This document shows positions 3,844 to 11,116 of a stretch of 11,586 nt of DNA, piece after piece. A model generated the notes under the pieces. That model saw only the letters and a program-made list of their open reading frames with translations, was not told the origin of the DNA and made no database searches. Source of the stretch: CAZVIK01 sp964627045 (GTDB taxonomy: Bacteria > Acidobacteriota > Terriglobia > Bryobacterales > Bryobacteraceae); NCBI GenBank assembly GCA_964627045.1, contig CAZVIK010000125.1:1-11586 (forward strand), in the 5' to 3' direction. Numbering within the stretch: position 1 is the first letter of the stretch; each line of letters opens with the position of its first letter. Position numbers and translations under genes: made by a program.

Positions 3844-6498
3844 ATGGCACACGTTACGAAAAGCGCTATGCAGGTGATGGCGCTAGAGATCGATGAAAAC
3901 GGTCAAGTCAGAAAAAAGATGATGAAACTGGACCGCGAAGGCCAACTCGAAAACACCCTGATTCAGGCGCTATACCCCGGGATTCGGGTCGCGACTGTCG
4001 ATGTGCCCCAGCAACCGCTGGACCTCTATCAACAGGCGCGCGTCGAGCAAGCCTTGGCAAAACTATCATGCGATGGCGTCAGCTATCGTCTGGTTGGGGC
4101 CTCCGGTTCTGCAAAGAGCGGCAAGTATTACGCAGTGGACGTGGCGCACGAAAAACCCATCGCAGAGCGCTTCCGCCATTGGCCCGAAGCCTCCATCACC
4201 TACTTTGGGATTCTGGTCTCGCCCTGCCACGCGAGAATCGAAGCCCCGGAAGCGCGGTTGATGGTGGTTGACGATCATGAACTGGGCACGAATGATTGCC
4301 GCGGCTGGATTCGCCGGACGCTGTTTGACCGGCTCGGCCTCCCGGCAAATCACTTCTACCAGTTCCGCCTGGCGTTCTCGGACACCCAGGCAAAAGGCTC
4401 GTTCAAGGTGATGGAGGACGACGTCGCAGATGTCCTGGACGTCGATCTCATTCTGCCCAAGTCGAGCGTGAAACCCGAGTACAAAGGTCGTTCCGTCCTG
4501 AGGCAGGTCCTATGCGGAATCCGGGGGATTGATGCGAGGGTCTTCCTGGGACCGGTTGTACTCGGCATCCGTGAAACCTCACGTCCTATCGAGTTCACAT
4601 CCAGCTACACGCTGGTGCAGCACGCGCCAATGGATTCCATCCAGTTGGAGGTCATCCCGCACGCGTTGGAGCAAGTGCGGAAGGTGACCGACGCGGCGAG
4701 AGGCAATGACTTCACCGAACTGTTCCGGCTGCTTGGGACGTCGGGATCGCAGCGAGTTGTACACGCTGACGACGCCCCGGGCGAGTCGGAGTACACAAGT
4801 GAGGAGAACACTATCGTCGAAGCGGTGCTCAAGGCAGACCCAACCGGGTTCTTTCTGAAGCATCCGCACATCAATAACCAGTTGCAGCGGATTCTGGCGC
4901 GCTGGGCGTTCAAGATCTGCACCGCCGGAGGCTTTACGCTTCCCGCGTTCGCGCTGTCCGACGACGGGTTCCTCTTCCTCCATAACGGCAAGGTCCACTC
5001 CGGTTCCGACTGGCTTCCGGAGGACCACGCTCTGGCGTCACTCGGGTGCGGCCGCTTTCTCCTGGTTCGGTATCCGATCCGTACCAAGGAGGATCTCCTG
5101 CCCATCCACAACCTCCGCACTTCCGCTGCGGTCCCGTGCCTGCTCAAGCATTTGGCTCAGCAAGGCTGCTCGATCTCCGAAGGGCAGCTTGTTGACGAGG
5201 TGCTGCTGAGGCAGTTGCAGTTGAACGGCACGCTCACGATGCATTCGCAGACCGCGAAGAAGAACGGAGGAGACTACGACTTCGACTGGGTGTGCTGCGT
5301 CGAGGAAGACCGGTTCCCGCGTTTCGTACAGGACCGGTTCTCCTACCGCGCACAGGGGAGCAACCAGAAGAACAAACGCGAGAAGAAGCAAAGCCCCTGG
5401 TGGAATCTGCCTCAGGTTGCGATGAAGGCAAAGGGGAACTCGATCGGGCGAATCACCGATCTGATCACCTCATGCTTGGCTGATGGTCGGCAGGATCTGG
5501 CCGAACGCCTGGCGATGGAACTCCAGGCTGCGCTCGATTCGCTCAAGCACGGCGTTCAGCCCGACGAGGATGTCATCGCCCAGACCCGCAAGCAGGTTCG
5601 CACCGCCCAATGGTTGAAGCTCAAGCGCATACGCCATGTGAGAGAGCTGCCCATGTCAATCGATGTGGCGCGGACGGATCGCATCGGCGCTCTGTACAAC
5701 ATTGTTCGCAAGGAGATCGACGAGTTCTTCGCCGACCGGTTGCCTTTGGAGGCGTTTCGCGGGGTGATCTGCACAGATGCTGAGGTCACACGCGAGATGC
5801 ACGAAGAGTCGCGTCTGGTGTCCCGCATCTATGCCGTAAACGTGCTGACGATGATGGACATCTGGGCGAGATACCGGCAAGCCGTGGATCAGGCACTAGC
5901 CGCCGTGGATGCGGTGAAGGATGATCCGAAGGCGCGGAAGGAGTTGATCTTCAAGCGCATCCAAGCCCAGTCCGCCCTCCATTTCTATGAGGAGCGGCAG
6001 CGCCAGGAGTTGAAGAACCTGATCAACTTCGTGCGCAAATGGGCGCAACGGAAAAACGGGGACCGTTTGGGCTATCTCCAGGCAATGCACGAGATCGCGT
6101 GCAGGGGCAAGGGAACGGGCTCCATCGTGTTCTACGCGTTTCCGCAGGAGCTCGTCAATCAGATCATCGACCGTACCGGTGGCCGACCGGTCACCGTGGC
6201 GGTTCCTGATTTGTGCGATGGAGCAGTAGAGATCGACTCGGAAGGACGTATCTTCCTGGTCGATCAGGTGACTTCGGACGGCGGACATCTCTGCGAGCGC
6301 CAGACCTTCCTCATGCAGGTGACCCAGGACGGCCAGGTGCTCATGGACTACGAGCGCAACGGGGAACTGGTTCGGCGAGAACGCATCCAGCCTTTCCGTG
6401 TGCAGCCTGGGCGGAGCGAGGTGCGCAACGGGCAGGTAGTTTTCCCGGACACGCAGCAGCGCCCGCACGTTCCCGCGCCGAAAGTCGAGAGGCACTGA
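3844..6498 (+). CDS. RDR/QDE-1-like two-barrel (double-psi beta-barrel) RNA polymerase, DxDxD type
   Basis: This 884-residue protein probably makes RNA from an RNA or DNA template. The motifs that define eukaryotic RNA-dependent RNA polymerases occur in order. Residues 119-140 resemble the TP/GPE strand pair; 151-156 match D-G-x-G-x-I (Asp and Gly kept); Q173-x-R175 and K184-G185 match Q-x-R and K-G; S207-x-x-K210 matches S-M-x-K, so K184 and K210 are the candidate barrel-1 lysines. Residues 373-384 resemble the DETG-x-L-x-x-G strand; R409 to D417 match K-N-P-x-L-H-P-G-D; the metal triad is D477-Y-D479-F-D481 after Gly-Gly; I534-G-R-I-T matches L-G-x-I-S/T; D565-x-x-K568-x-G570 matches D-F-P-K-T-G. 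Residues 571-884 are helical then beta-rich and match nothing I recognise. The start has AGGAG at 3833-3837; an open upstream extension is rejected. No signal peptide or membrane segment, so cytoplasmic. The gene sits between virB8 and virB9 and ends at a strong terminator. Template and product are unknown. Confidence 0.85.
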   Translation: MAHVTKSAMQVMALEIDENGQVRKKMMKLDREGQLENTLIQALYPGIRVATVDVPQQPLDLYQQARVEQALAKLSCDGVSYRLVGASGSAKSGKYYAVDVAHEKPIAERFRHWPEASITYFGILVSPCHARIEAPEARLMVVDDHELGTNDCRGWIRRTLFDRLGLPANHFYQFRLAFSDTQAKGSFKVMEDDVADVLDVDLILPKSSVKPEYKGRSVLRQVLCGIRGIDARVFLGPVVLGIRETSRPIEFTSSYTLVQHAPMDSIQLEVIPHALEQVRKVTDAARGNDFTELFRLLGTSGSQRVVHADDAPGESEYTSEENTIVEAVLKADPTGFFLKHPHINNQLQRILARWAFKICTAGGFTLPAFALSDDGFLFLHNGKVHSGSDWLPEDHALASLGCGRFLLVRYPIRTKEDLLPIHNLRTSAAVPCLLKHLAQQGCSISEGQLVDEVLLRQLQLNGTLTMHSQTAKKNGGDYDFDWVCCVEEDRFPRFVQDRFSYRAQGSNQKNKREKKQSPWWNLPQVAMKAKGNSIGRITDLITSCLADGRQDLAERLAMELQAALDSLKHGVQPDEDVIAQTRKQVRTAQWLKLKRIRHVRELPMSIDVARTDRIGALYNIVRKEIDEFFADRLPLEAFRGVICTDAEVTREMHEESRLVSRIYAVNVLTMMDIWARYRQAVDQALAAVDAVKDDPKARKELIFKRIQAQSALHFYEERQRQELKNLINFVRKWAQRKNGDRLGYLQAMHEIACRGKGTGSIVFYAFPQELVNQIIDRTGGRPVTVAVPDLCDGAVEIDSEGRIFLVDQVTSDGGHLCERQTFLMQVTQDGQVLMDYERNGELVRRERIQPFRVQPGRSEVRNGQVVFPDTQQRPHVPAPKVERH

Positions 6499-6503
6499 CA
6501 TCA

Positions 6504-6545
6504 GCCAGGGGGATTCGGCCAAGCCGGGCCCCCCTGGCCTTTTTG
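6504..6545 (+). terminator. Strong intrinsic terminator after the polymerase gene
   Basis: GCCAGGGGG (6504-6512) pairs perfectly with CCCCCTGGC (6530-6538), enclosing a smaller CGGC/GCCG stem (6516-6519 with 6523-6526), and is followed by CTTTTT (6539-6544). It starts five bases after the polymerase stop codon. Only about 26 bases separate the T-run from the virB9-like start codon, too few for a normal promoter plus leader, so virB9 and the genes after it must depend on readthrough or on regulated termination. Confidence 0.85.
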
Positions 6546-6570
6546 CCTGACATACAAGGAGAAAAGAACC

Positions 6571-7413
6571 ATGAAACGGCTCCTAATCACTTCCCTAGCA
6601 ACGGCTTTGCTCTTATCTGCACAGAAGATCGAGACACAGAAAACCGACCGCACACGAATCACCCGGCTCGAAACCGCTCTCAACCATCTGACCGTGATCG
6701 AGGTCGGCGAGCCAATCGAGCAGGTCGCAGCCGGCAGCTCCGAGTTCAAGGTAGAGTGGCGCGGCAACAAGGTCTTCATAGAGCCGCTGCAGGCCGATGC
6801 CGCGACGAACCTGTTCATTTGGACTCAAACCGGGAATCGGCTCAACTATGAAATAGTCCCGGCCGCGAGTGTCGAGCGCATGCACTTCGCAATTGACCAA
6901 GAGCCTCCGGTCATCGCCAGGCTAACCCCGCCGGTTGCCCCTGTTGCTGTTTCCGATCGACCGCGCATTCCGCCGGACATGCTCCTCCGCAGCGTGCCCG
7001 TCAGGTTCGCCGGCCGCACTGATCGGAAAAACAGTGTCGAGATTCTACTCCAAGATCTGCACGAGGTCGATGGCAAGTTGTATCTGCGCTACACGATCCG
7101 GAACCAGACCGCCAGCGTATACGAACCGCGATCACCGTTGGTTGTCAGCCTCGACCGCCCGCGGAGCCCAAAATCGCTCTATGCACTGGCAGGCGCCCAG
7201 TTGTTCGGGGACTTCGCCTCCAGAATCGCGTCGAACGGCCAGGAAGTGGTTCCCGTGGTCCACTCGGAACTTGCTGCCACCGTTCTCAGATCTGGACAGG
7301 CGACGACGGGCATCCTCGCCTTGTCTATCAGACGGAGCCGCAGTCCGCAGGTAATTCGGTTGCGCTTCCCGGCCGACCGCGAGCGCGAAGTCGTCGCGAC
7401 GCTGGTCCTCTGA
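6571..7413 (+). CDS. VirB9/TrbG-like outer-membrane-complex protein
   Basis: This 280-residue protein begins with a signal peptide (residues 1-17, Ser-Ala/Gln cleavage). Residues 40-95 follow the VirB9/TrbG/CagX N-terminal pattern: a Leu-Thr-Val-Ile-Glu-Val strand, an Ile-x-x-Val-x-x-Gly element, and the telling Thr-Asn-Leu-Phe-Ile-Trp-Thr (79-85) leading to Leu-Asn-Tyr-Glu-Ile. VirB9 forms the periplasmic and outer-membrane core ring with VirB7 and VirB10. After a Pro-rich linker (about 103-130) the C-terminal half (about 138-280) is beta-rich, with a Leu-Tyr-Leu-Arg-Tyr-Thr-Ile-Arg-Asn strand resembling Ig-like folds; it does not show an obvious standard VirB9 C-terminal domain, so this half may be specialised. 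AAGGAG lies about 9 nt before the ATG. No VirB7-like lipoprotein is evident next to it. Confidence 0.75.
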   Translation: MKRLLITSLATALLLSAQKIETQKTDRTRITRLETALNHLTVIEVGEPIEQVAAGSSEFKVEWRGNKVFIEPLQADAATNLFIWTQTGNRLNYEIVPAASVERMHFAIDQEPPVIARLTPPVAPVAVSDRPRIPPDMLLRSVPVRFAGRTDRKNSVEILLQDLHEVDGKLYLRYTIRNQTASVYEPRSPLVVSLDRPRSPKSLYALAGAQLFGDFASRIASNGQEVVPVVHSELAATVLRSGQATTGILALSIRRSRSPQVIRLRFPADREREVVATLVL

Positions 7414-7424
7414 AAGAGGTTTCT

Positions 7425-7649
7425 ATGCCACCTTTAGCGCGCGTAACCAGGGAAGACATGCTAAAACTACTGCGGCGGCACAGCGATGAGGGCGTGCGCA
7501 ATCTGGCTGCCGACGTCGCGCTGCTCCCCCGAAACCCGTTTGAGCCCGAGCGGCGCCGCTCACCCAAGCGGGAGGTCCTGACGATTGCACTGCTGTTGCT
7601 CCTCCTGCTCGCTGCCGCAATCTGGTTCAACCTCCGCGCCCTTCCGTAG
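7425..7649 (+). CDS. Small tail-anchored membrane protein of the T4SS operon
   Basis: I do not recognise this 74-residue protein. It has a charged, mainly helical cytoplasmic part (residues 1-50, with many Arg and a Pro-Arg-Asn-Pro-Phe turn) and one C-terminal membrane segment (about 51-69) of mostly Leu, Ile and Ala, leaving a very short tail. There is no lipobox, so it is not a VirB7-type lipoprotein. An AAAGAGG site 7 nt before the ATG supports the start, and the gap to the preceding gene is 11 bp. The next gene starts 7 bp after its stop. Its place between virB9-like and coupling-protein genes suggests an inner-membrane accessory that might contact the coupling ATPase. Confidence 0.65.
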   Translation: MPPLARVTREDMLKLLRRHSDEGVRNLAADVALLPRNPFEPERRRSPKREVLTIALLLLLLLAAAIWFNLRALP

Positions 7650-7656
7650 GCCGGCC

Positions 7657-9465
7657 ATGCAAACGCAGGAGCCACGTCTGTTCTCCACAGGCCGAGACCC
7701 CCGTGGTTCACAGATCGGCACAACGGTGGCCCTGTTGACGTTCGGAGTCATGCTCGCCGTAGGGTTGTCCGTGTACATCGCGGTTGCCCGCTTCCACTTC
7801 ACTCCCGACCAGGTCCTCGAGTTTGCGGTCTACTTCACCGTAGGCGTCTTGGGAATACCATCCGCGTCGCTGTACTTCTTGCTGACGCGCAGGTCGCGGC
7901 GGGAAAAGGCCGAGCGGCATCCTCCACTGGTCGTAACCAAAGCCAAGGACCGTGCACATCTGGCCCGCGCATGGGCCCAGAGTGCGGTCGTCCTCGGGTA
8001 CAACATCCACGGGGAGCCGTGGCTGTGGCCGGACAAGGTCCGGGTGATGCAGGGCATCGTGCTCGGTCAAACCGGTTCCGGCAAGACGACACTGCTGCGG
8101 AACATCATCACCCAGGACCTCGAACGGCGTGTCGGACCGCCCAACGATCGGCACAAGGTCCCAATGGTGATCTTCGACGGCAAGGGCGACCTTCAGTTCT
8201 TCCACGACCTCCTGCCCCACATTCACCGCGCGGGCCGGCTCCAGGATCTGCGCCTTCTGAATCCGGCGCGTCCGGACTTGTCGTGCCTCTACAACCCGTT
8301 CCACACCGATGACGACAACTACATGGCGCAGGTCAACATGGTCTTCGGCAGCTTCAACCTACACGACGAATTCTTCGCCAAGCACCAGCTCAACTACCTG
8401 GCCGAAATCGTGCGCGTCCTCCACTACACCGGACTGCGGTTCAACTTCTATGACGTGATCGTCATGGCGCTGGACCAGCAGGTTCTCAAGGAGCAGGCGG
8501 AGAAGGCCGCGCAGCACATCCGGAAGGATGGCGGCATTTCCATGCAACGCCGTCTGAACTTCGAGATGTCTGTGCGCAACCTCTTTCAGTCGCTTGAGGA
8601 CCGCGAGCGCGTCCCCAAGATTCAGGGCTTGCTGAACGAGTGCATGACCTTCCTGGACGACGAACTCTCCGTGATCACCGGTCCTTATGACCACCTGCTG
8701 TCGATCGACGAGGTGATCGAGAAGGAACTTATCCTCTTCGTGACGCTGAACATCAACAAGAACACCGAGCCGGTGCGCGCACTCGGCAAGATGCTGTTGC
8801 AGAACCTTCAATTGGTTGTCGGCAAACGGTACGAGAGCGAGACCGAGCGGAAACGAACCAACAAGCCGCTGTTCAGCGTTGTACTCGACGAGTTCGCCGC
8901 GTTCGGATACCAGAACTTCAGCCAGATCCTCAACACGGCGCGTGGCACCAACACTGCGTTCCTGTTTTCGATGCAGAGTCTGCCGCAGTTGTTCAAGGTC
9001 GGCCGCGGGTTCAAGGAAGACGTGACCTCGACGCCGAACACGACCATCGCGCTTCGCACCCGTGACGAGGAGACCGCCCGGTTCTTCATCCGTGCGTCGG
9101 CCGAGCAGCCAGTCAAGAAGCGCACGTTCACGCTCTGGCGTGATCAGGTCTTCGGCTACGAGCATTTCCAGCGCGGCACGACAGCGACTGAGCGTGAGGA
9201 GACCGAGTACCGCGTGCAGGACCGCCAGGTCAAGAACCTCGGCAAGGGTCAGATGCAGGTGTTGATGACCGACGACACGGAAGGCACTCTGTACACGCAC
9301 TTGCACGTGCGGCCGCCATCGGATGTTGCCTGCCCGCTCGCCGAATGGGATCTACTGCCGCGACTCCGCCATTCGCGCGAGGATTCGCGGGGCGCGAATC
9401 TGCGCTTCAGAGATCCACAGCTTGCGTCGCGTTATGGCCGGAGGTTCGTCGGAGGGAGGTCATGA
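7657..9465 (+). CDS. Type IV coupling protein (VirD4/TraG/TraD-like ATPase)
   Basis: This 602-residue protein couples transfer substrate to the T4SS channel using ATP. Two membrane segments (about 23-45 and 54-77) anchor a cytoplasmic motor. The Walker A loop is GQTGSGKTT at residues 137-145, with K143 the nucleotide-binding lysine; the Walker B motif is Ser-Val-Val-Leu-Asp-Glu at 407-412, with D411 and E412. A Phe-Leu-Phe-Ser-Met-Gln-Ser-Leu motif (435-442) matches the conserved Gln-containing motif III, and Thr-Arg-Asp-Glu-Glu-Thr-Ala-Arg-Phe-Phe (about 467-476) is typical of the family. An all-alpha insert of the usual size lies between the Walker motifs. I chose the ATG at 7657, 7 bp after the previous stop, rather than an upstream TTG. 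The ribosome binding site is weak (TAGG overlapping the previous stop), suggesting translational coupling. The stop overlaps the next start. Confidence 0.93.
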   Translation: MQTQEPRLFSTGRDPRGSQIGTTVALLTFGVMLAVGLSVYIAVARFHFTPDQVLEFAVYFTVGVLGIPSASLYFLLTRRSRREKAERHPPLVVTKAKDRAHLARAWAQSAVVLGYNIHGEPWLWPDKVRVMQGIVLGQTGSGKTTLLRNIITQDLERRVGPPNDRHKVPMVIFDGKGDLQFFHDLLPHIHRAGRLQDLRLLNPARPDLSCLYNPFHTDDDNYMAQVNMVFGSFNLHDEFFAKHQLNYLAEIVRVLHYTGLRFNFYDVIVMALDQQVLKEQAEKAAQHIRKDGGISMQRRLNFEMSVRNLFQSLEDRERVPKIQGLLNECMTFLDDELSVITGPYDHLLSIDEVIEKELILFVTLNINKNTEPVRALGKMLLQNLQLVVGKRYESETERKRTNKPLFSVVLDEFAAFGYQNFSQILNTARGTNTAFLFSMQSLPQLFKVGRGFKEDVTSTPNTTIALRTRDEETARFFIRASAEQPVKKRTFTLWRDQVFGYEHFQRGTTATEREETEYRVQDRQVKNLGKGQMQVLMTDDTEGTLYTHLHVRPPSDVACPLAEWDLLPRLRHSREDSRGANLRFRDPQLASRYGRRFVGGRS

Positions 9466-10232
9466 GTATTCCTGGCTGCGGGTTGGCACTACTCCTGCTC
9501 CTGAGTGGAGCGCAGGCAGAACCGCAGAAGCAAGCTCCATCTAACCAGATGGCGCGCTACTCTCCATACGCAGCGGCCGGTGGCTACTCTCACCAGCAGC
9601 CGAGCTTCTGGGAGTTCTGGCTGCACCAGTTCAACCCGAAGAACATCGACTACGGGGCGTGGCTGGAGGAGAAGCGGCGGGCGTTTCTGCGACAAGCGGG
9701 CGCCAACCCGTACTTCTGGTTCGCGTTCGCCGAGTTCGCGGCGATCTGCTTCTTGGTGCTCTGTGTCGCCAAGGGTCGCATCGACCGCAAAGACACAGAA
9801 TGGGAGGCGGCCTCCTTCATGGCGGATCTCGCCAACTACGCGGAGTACTGTAAACAGCACGCCACTGAAGCTATCCAGAAGCACAACGAGCACATTGAAG
9901 TCTGCAACCGCGTCATCGAAGCCGCTGATAGCGGGCGTCCGATGCCGGCGGGTTTGCAGGAAGACTGGCGGTCGGAGATGGAGCGGCTTCGTAACGAACT
10001 CGCGGAGCAGGTGAGCGAGAACGGACGGTTGTCCGCGGAACTCGCTCAAAAGGCCCAGATGGTGACCAGCCTTTCGGGGCGTGTTGATGAACTCGCGCGA
10101 CAGATGAGCGCCCGCGGCAACGGCGGCTCGAACCCGAACGTGGATCTTGTCGAACGCGTGAACCGCTTGACCGCGGAGCTGCAGGCTGAGCGAGAGAAGA
10201 ACCGAAAACTGAGAAGCGCGACTACGGCATGA
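9462..10232 (+). CDS. Membrane-anchored coiled-coil protein of unknown function
   Basis: This 256-residue protein starts at an ATG overlapping the coupling-protein stop (ATGA) behind a strong GGAGGGAGGT site at 9451-9460. It has a signal peptide (residues 1-19, Ala-Gln-Ala/Glu), a periplasmic region rich in Gln, Pro and Tyr (20-82), one membrane helix (about 84-104) followed by positive charges, and a long cytoplasmic part with coiled coils at about 166-216 and 226-252. The predicted topology is N-out, C-in. The cytoplasmic coiled coil, encoded between the coupling ATPase and a DNA-binding-like protein, could link the two or extend the coupling complex. No known family is recognised. The C-terminus overlaps the next gene by an ATGA. 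Confidence 0.7.
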   Translation: MSIPGCGLALLLLLSGAQAEPQKQAPSNQMARYSPYAAAGGYSHQQPSFWEFWLHQFNPKNIDYGAWLEEKRRAFLRQAGANPYFWFAFAEFAAICFLVLCVAKGRIDRKDTEWEAASFMADLANYAEYCKQHATEAIQKHNEHIEVCNRVIEAADSGRPMPAGLQEDWRSEMERLRNELAEQVSENGRLSAELAQKAQMVTSLSGRVDELARQMSARGNGGSNPNVDLVERVNRLTAELQAEREKNRKLRSATTA

Positions 10233-10996
10233 GATTCCGCCAAGGCAGCATCGAGATCAGCGCCGTGCACGACGAGCCGATTCTGCGGCTGGTGCTCCGC
10301 GCGGGGTATCTCTCGCACGAGCAGATGCTCCGCTTCATGCGACTCGGTGCGGATTCCTTCATTCGGCATTCACTGAACTGGCGATTGCGGCGGCTCGTGG
10401 AACACGGTCTGTTAGTGCGTGACGCTACGCCGATCCTGGCGCGGACGCGGATCTACTCGGTTGGCGCGCTCGGCGTTGAGTACTTGGCAGGTCAGGGCGA
10501 GTTCTGCGCCGTGCCAATTCACGGCAGTGGGAACAAGCCACTCTGCACGTCGGTCCTGCACGCGCTGGACCTGAACGAGATCCACCTGGCGCTGAAGGGA
10601 ACGGGCATGCTCGTGCAGTGGCGTCCCGAGTCGCAGGTCCGATCGCGCAACGAGCTGACGAGCAGCAGATACGAGAAGGACTATGACGCGATCGTGCTCG
10701 TGCGCGTCGGCGGCGTCGAGTCGGAGTTCGCGCTGGAGTACGAGCGCACGCCCAAAGCCAAGCGCCGCTACGAGTTCGTCCGCTACAAGGTCGAACACGA
10801 AGATCAGTTGCGGCGTTTCGTCTACATCGCGGCGAACTACCACCTGCTGAACTACGTCGCGCGCATGTTCGACGGCACCTGGCGCCCCGTCTACTTCGGT
10901 TTGTTGACCGACATCCTCCAACGCCAGCTCGACATGGACGTCCTCGACGCCTCCTGCACCCGCCGCCAGCCCCTCCGGGAAGCCCTCCTGCGCTGA
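10229..10996 (+). CDS. Replication-relaxation-like protein: winged helix plus nuclease-like domain
   Basis: This 255-residue protein is translationally coupled to the preceding gene by an ATGA overlap. Residues 18-86 form a winged helix-turn-helix typical of the replication-relaxation family: a Leu-Ser-His-Glu-Gln-Met-Leu helix, an Arg-rich recognition region (Asn-Trp-Arg-Leu-Arg-Arg-Leu), a hydrophobic Gly-Leu-Leu-Val turn and an Ile-Tyr-Ser-Val-Gly-Ala-Leu-Gly wing. Residues 108-225 then show a restriction-endonuclease-like arrangement: His-Ala-Leu-Asp, Trp-x-x-Glu (E134), Tyr-Asp-Ala-Ile (D153), and Glu-Tyr-Glu-Arg-Thr-Pro (E170, E172) with nearby lysines. The E/D...ExE spacing resembles PD-(D/E)xK nucleases. 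Members of this family occur on plasmids and integrative elements, often close to coupling proteins. It may recognise the element's origin region. No canonical relaxase is present in the window, so a role in DNA processing is possible but inferred. Confidence 0.65.
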   Translation: MRFRQGSIEISAVHDEPILRLVLRAGYLSHEQMLRFMRLGADSFIRHSLNWRLRRLVEHGLLVRDATPILARTRIYSVGALGVEYLAGQGEFCAVPIHGSGNKPLCTSVLHALDLNEIHLALKGTGMLVQWRPESQVRSRNELTSSRYEKDYDAIVLVRVGGVESEFALEYERTPKAKRRYEFVRYKVEHEDQLRRFVYIAANYHLLNYVARMFDGTWRPVYFGLLTDILQRQLDMDVLDASCTRRQPLREALLR

Positions 10997-11009
10997 CCAA
11001 CTGCCTGCC

Positions 11010-11042
11010 TTTTGGCCTTGTATTGGCCTTTCTTTGCCCTTT
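11010..11042. repeat. Three iteron-like 11-bp units
   Basis: TTGGCCTT occurs at 11012-11019 and 11023-11030, and TTGCCCTT (one mismatch) at 11034-11041, each exactly 11 bp apart, about one helical turn. Units are therefore on the same face of the DNA, as for cooperative protein binding. They lie 14 bp downstream of the stop codon of the winged-helix protein, which is an obvious candidate binder. The array is short and could be chance in C/T-rich DNA. Confidence 0.4.
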
Positions 11043-11116
11043 CCGCCCGCCCGCAAGACTTCTCGATGCAAACACCTACGGCTTGACTAGCTGTTCGATT
11101 GGTCTGTTGGATACGA

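Noticed and set aside
7585..7656. Upstream TTG start for the coupling protein inside the small membrane-protein gene
   Set aside because: It would overlap the 7425-7649 gene by 65 bases; the ATG at 7657 fits the family's usual short N-terminus before the first membrane helix.
8359..9306. Long antisense open frame under the coupling-protein gene
   Set aside because: It is a shadow of strongly biased codons in the real gene; no ribosome binding site or recognisable motif.
9345..9461. Upstream start for the coiled-coil membrane protein
   Set aside because: The ATG at 9462 has a near-perfect ribosome binding site, begins a clear signal peptide and gives the ATGA overlap.
11083..11114. Promoter with TTGACT -35 before the doubtful ORF
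   Set aside because: The only -10-like hexamers (TTGGAT, GGATAC) are poor matches or at wrong spacing.
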